Positions 63,706 to 64,000 of a DNA stretch of 64,000 bases are shown here, in pieces. How positions within the stretch are numbered: position 1 is the stretch's first letter; each line of letters begins with the position of its first letter. Origin of the DNA: Hippopus hippopus (taxonomy: Eukaryota > Mollusca > Bivalvia > Cardiida > Cardiidae); the NCBI GenBank assembly GCA_946811185.2, contig OX328105.1:51708845-51772844 (forward strand), read 5' to 3'. Both the position numbers and the translations under genes were made by a program. Below the pieces are notes generated by a model that ran no database searches, was not told where the DNA came from, and saw only the letters and a list, made by a program, of their open reading frames with translations.

Positions 63706-64000
63706 AGCTCACCTGAGCGCGAAGTGCTAAGGTGAGGTATTGTGATCGGTCATTGTCCGGCGTCCATCTGTCCGTCTGTCCACAATTCCTTTAAACATCT
63801 TCTCCTCCTAAACCGCTGGGCCAATCTTGGTGAAATTTGGCAGGGATGTTCCTTCGGTGAAGCTCTACCAAAGTTGTTCAAGAGATTGAATTCCACCCTT
63901 AACTCTAGTTGCTATGGCAACAGAAAGGAAAAAAATAGCAAAATCTTTGAAAATCTTCTTCTCTGACATTAGAAGGCGTAGAGCTTTGATATTTGGTATG
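63706..64000 (+). repeat. Dispersed repeat with AGCTCACCTGAGC-like start, runs off the window
   Basis: Opens TAGCTCACCTGAGCGCGAAG after a T-run, followed by CATTGTCCGGCGTCCATCTG, GTCCGTCTGTCCACAATTCC and TGGGCCAATCTTGGTGAAAT. I recall this pattern as a very common bivalve interspersed repeat; the frame at 63742-63966 is a by-product. Confidence 0.6.

Overview
The window is nuclear DNA from a mollusc, most likely a bivalve (heterodont-clam-like; the species cannot be fixed from sequence alone). The evidence is split genes with GT-AG introns, an achatin-type neuropeptide precursor (a spiralian, mainly molluscan, peptide), a seven-Ig-domain receptor gene with phase-1 introns, tRNA-derived SINEs, and an extreme density of short hairpin-forming (MITE-like) elements. 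No bacterial operons, CRISPR arrays or rRNA genes are present.

Coding content is sparse. (1) An internally deleted Tc1/mariner copy at 5102-6258. (2) A two-exon FLYWCH plus MULE-transposase gene on the minus strand, 16089-13436, with no stop or frameshift seen. (3) A single-exon 158-residue achatin-like precursor at 23686-24162. (4) A type I membrane receptor with seven Ig-like domains on the plus strand, nine exons from 50818 to 62357. Its start exon and its later cytoplasmic exons were not found. (5) A decayed LINE C-terminus on the minus strand at 27955-28320.

The rest is mostly repeats, labelled here by letter. A: about 210 bp, TTAACCCTTA-like ends, central hairpin with arms around GATCAGACTGCACAGAACG. 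B: about 230 bp, ends TTAACTCTTTACC / GGTAAAGGGTTAA, central hairpin around GGAGAAAATGCTGGTTACC; some 40 full or partial copies, the commonest family. C: about 265 bp, ATATGGCCTGCAACACG ends and two internal hairpins. D: about 265 bp, GAGCCATGCTCTG ends and one internal hairpin whose core resembles that of C. E: about 500 bp, AAATAAATAGAGGATAT-like end, a hairpin and a 300-bp tail. H: palindrome around AACACAACTTCTGATTGGC. I: GGGGTCCGTAGTTTGACTCC ends. J: an ACTACGTGTGTGGTCG-containing fragment. M: 355 bp, TATATTCC...CCTCTA with 5-6 bp target duplications. SINE-1, SINE-2 and SINE-3 are three tRNA-derived families. There are also several one-off foldback palindromes.

Layout: 1-5 kb is microsatellite plus A/B/C/H copies. 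At 5-6.3 kb is the Tc1 relic. 6.3-12 kb holds B/H/E copies and a 1.1-kb TIR element. 12-17.8 kb is the MULE gene between C-rich minisatellites, two of which mirror each other. 18-23 kb is AT-rich with B copies. 23.5-24.2 kb is the achatin gene. 24-36 kb is nested MITEs and SINEs. 36.2-38 kb is a 36-bp satellite interrupted by a SINE and a nested I/D insertion. 38-50 kb holds more nested repeats and a striking 636-bp foldback element built from 23 copies of a palindrome (48213-48848). 50.8-62.4 kb is the Ig receptor, its introns full of the same repeats. The genes show no joint pathway; their order looks incidental, as is usual in animal genomes.
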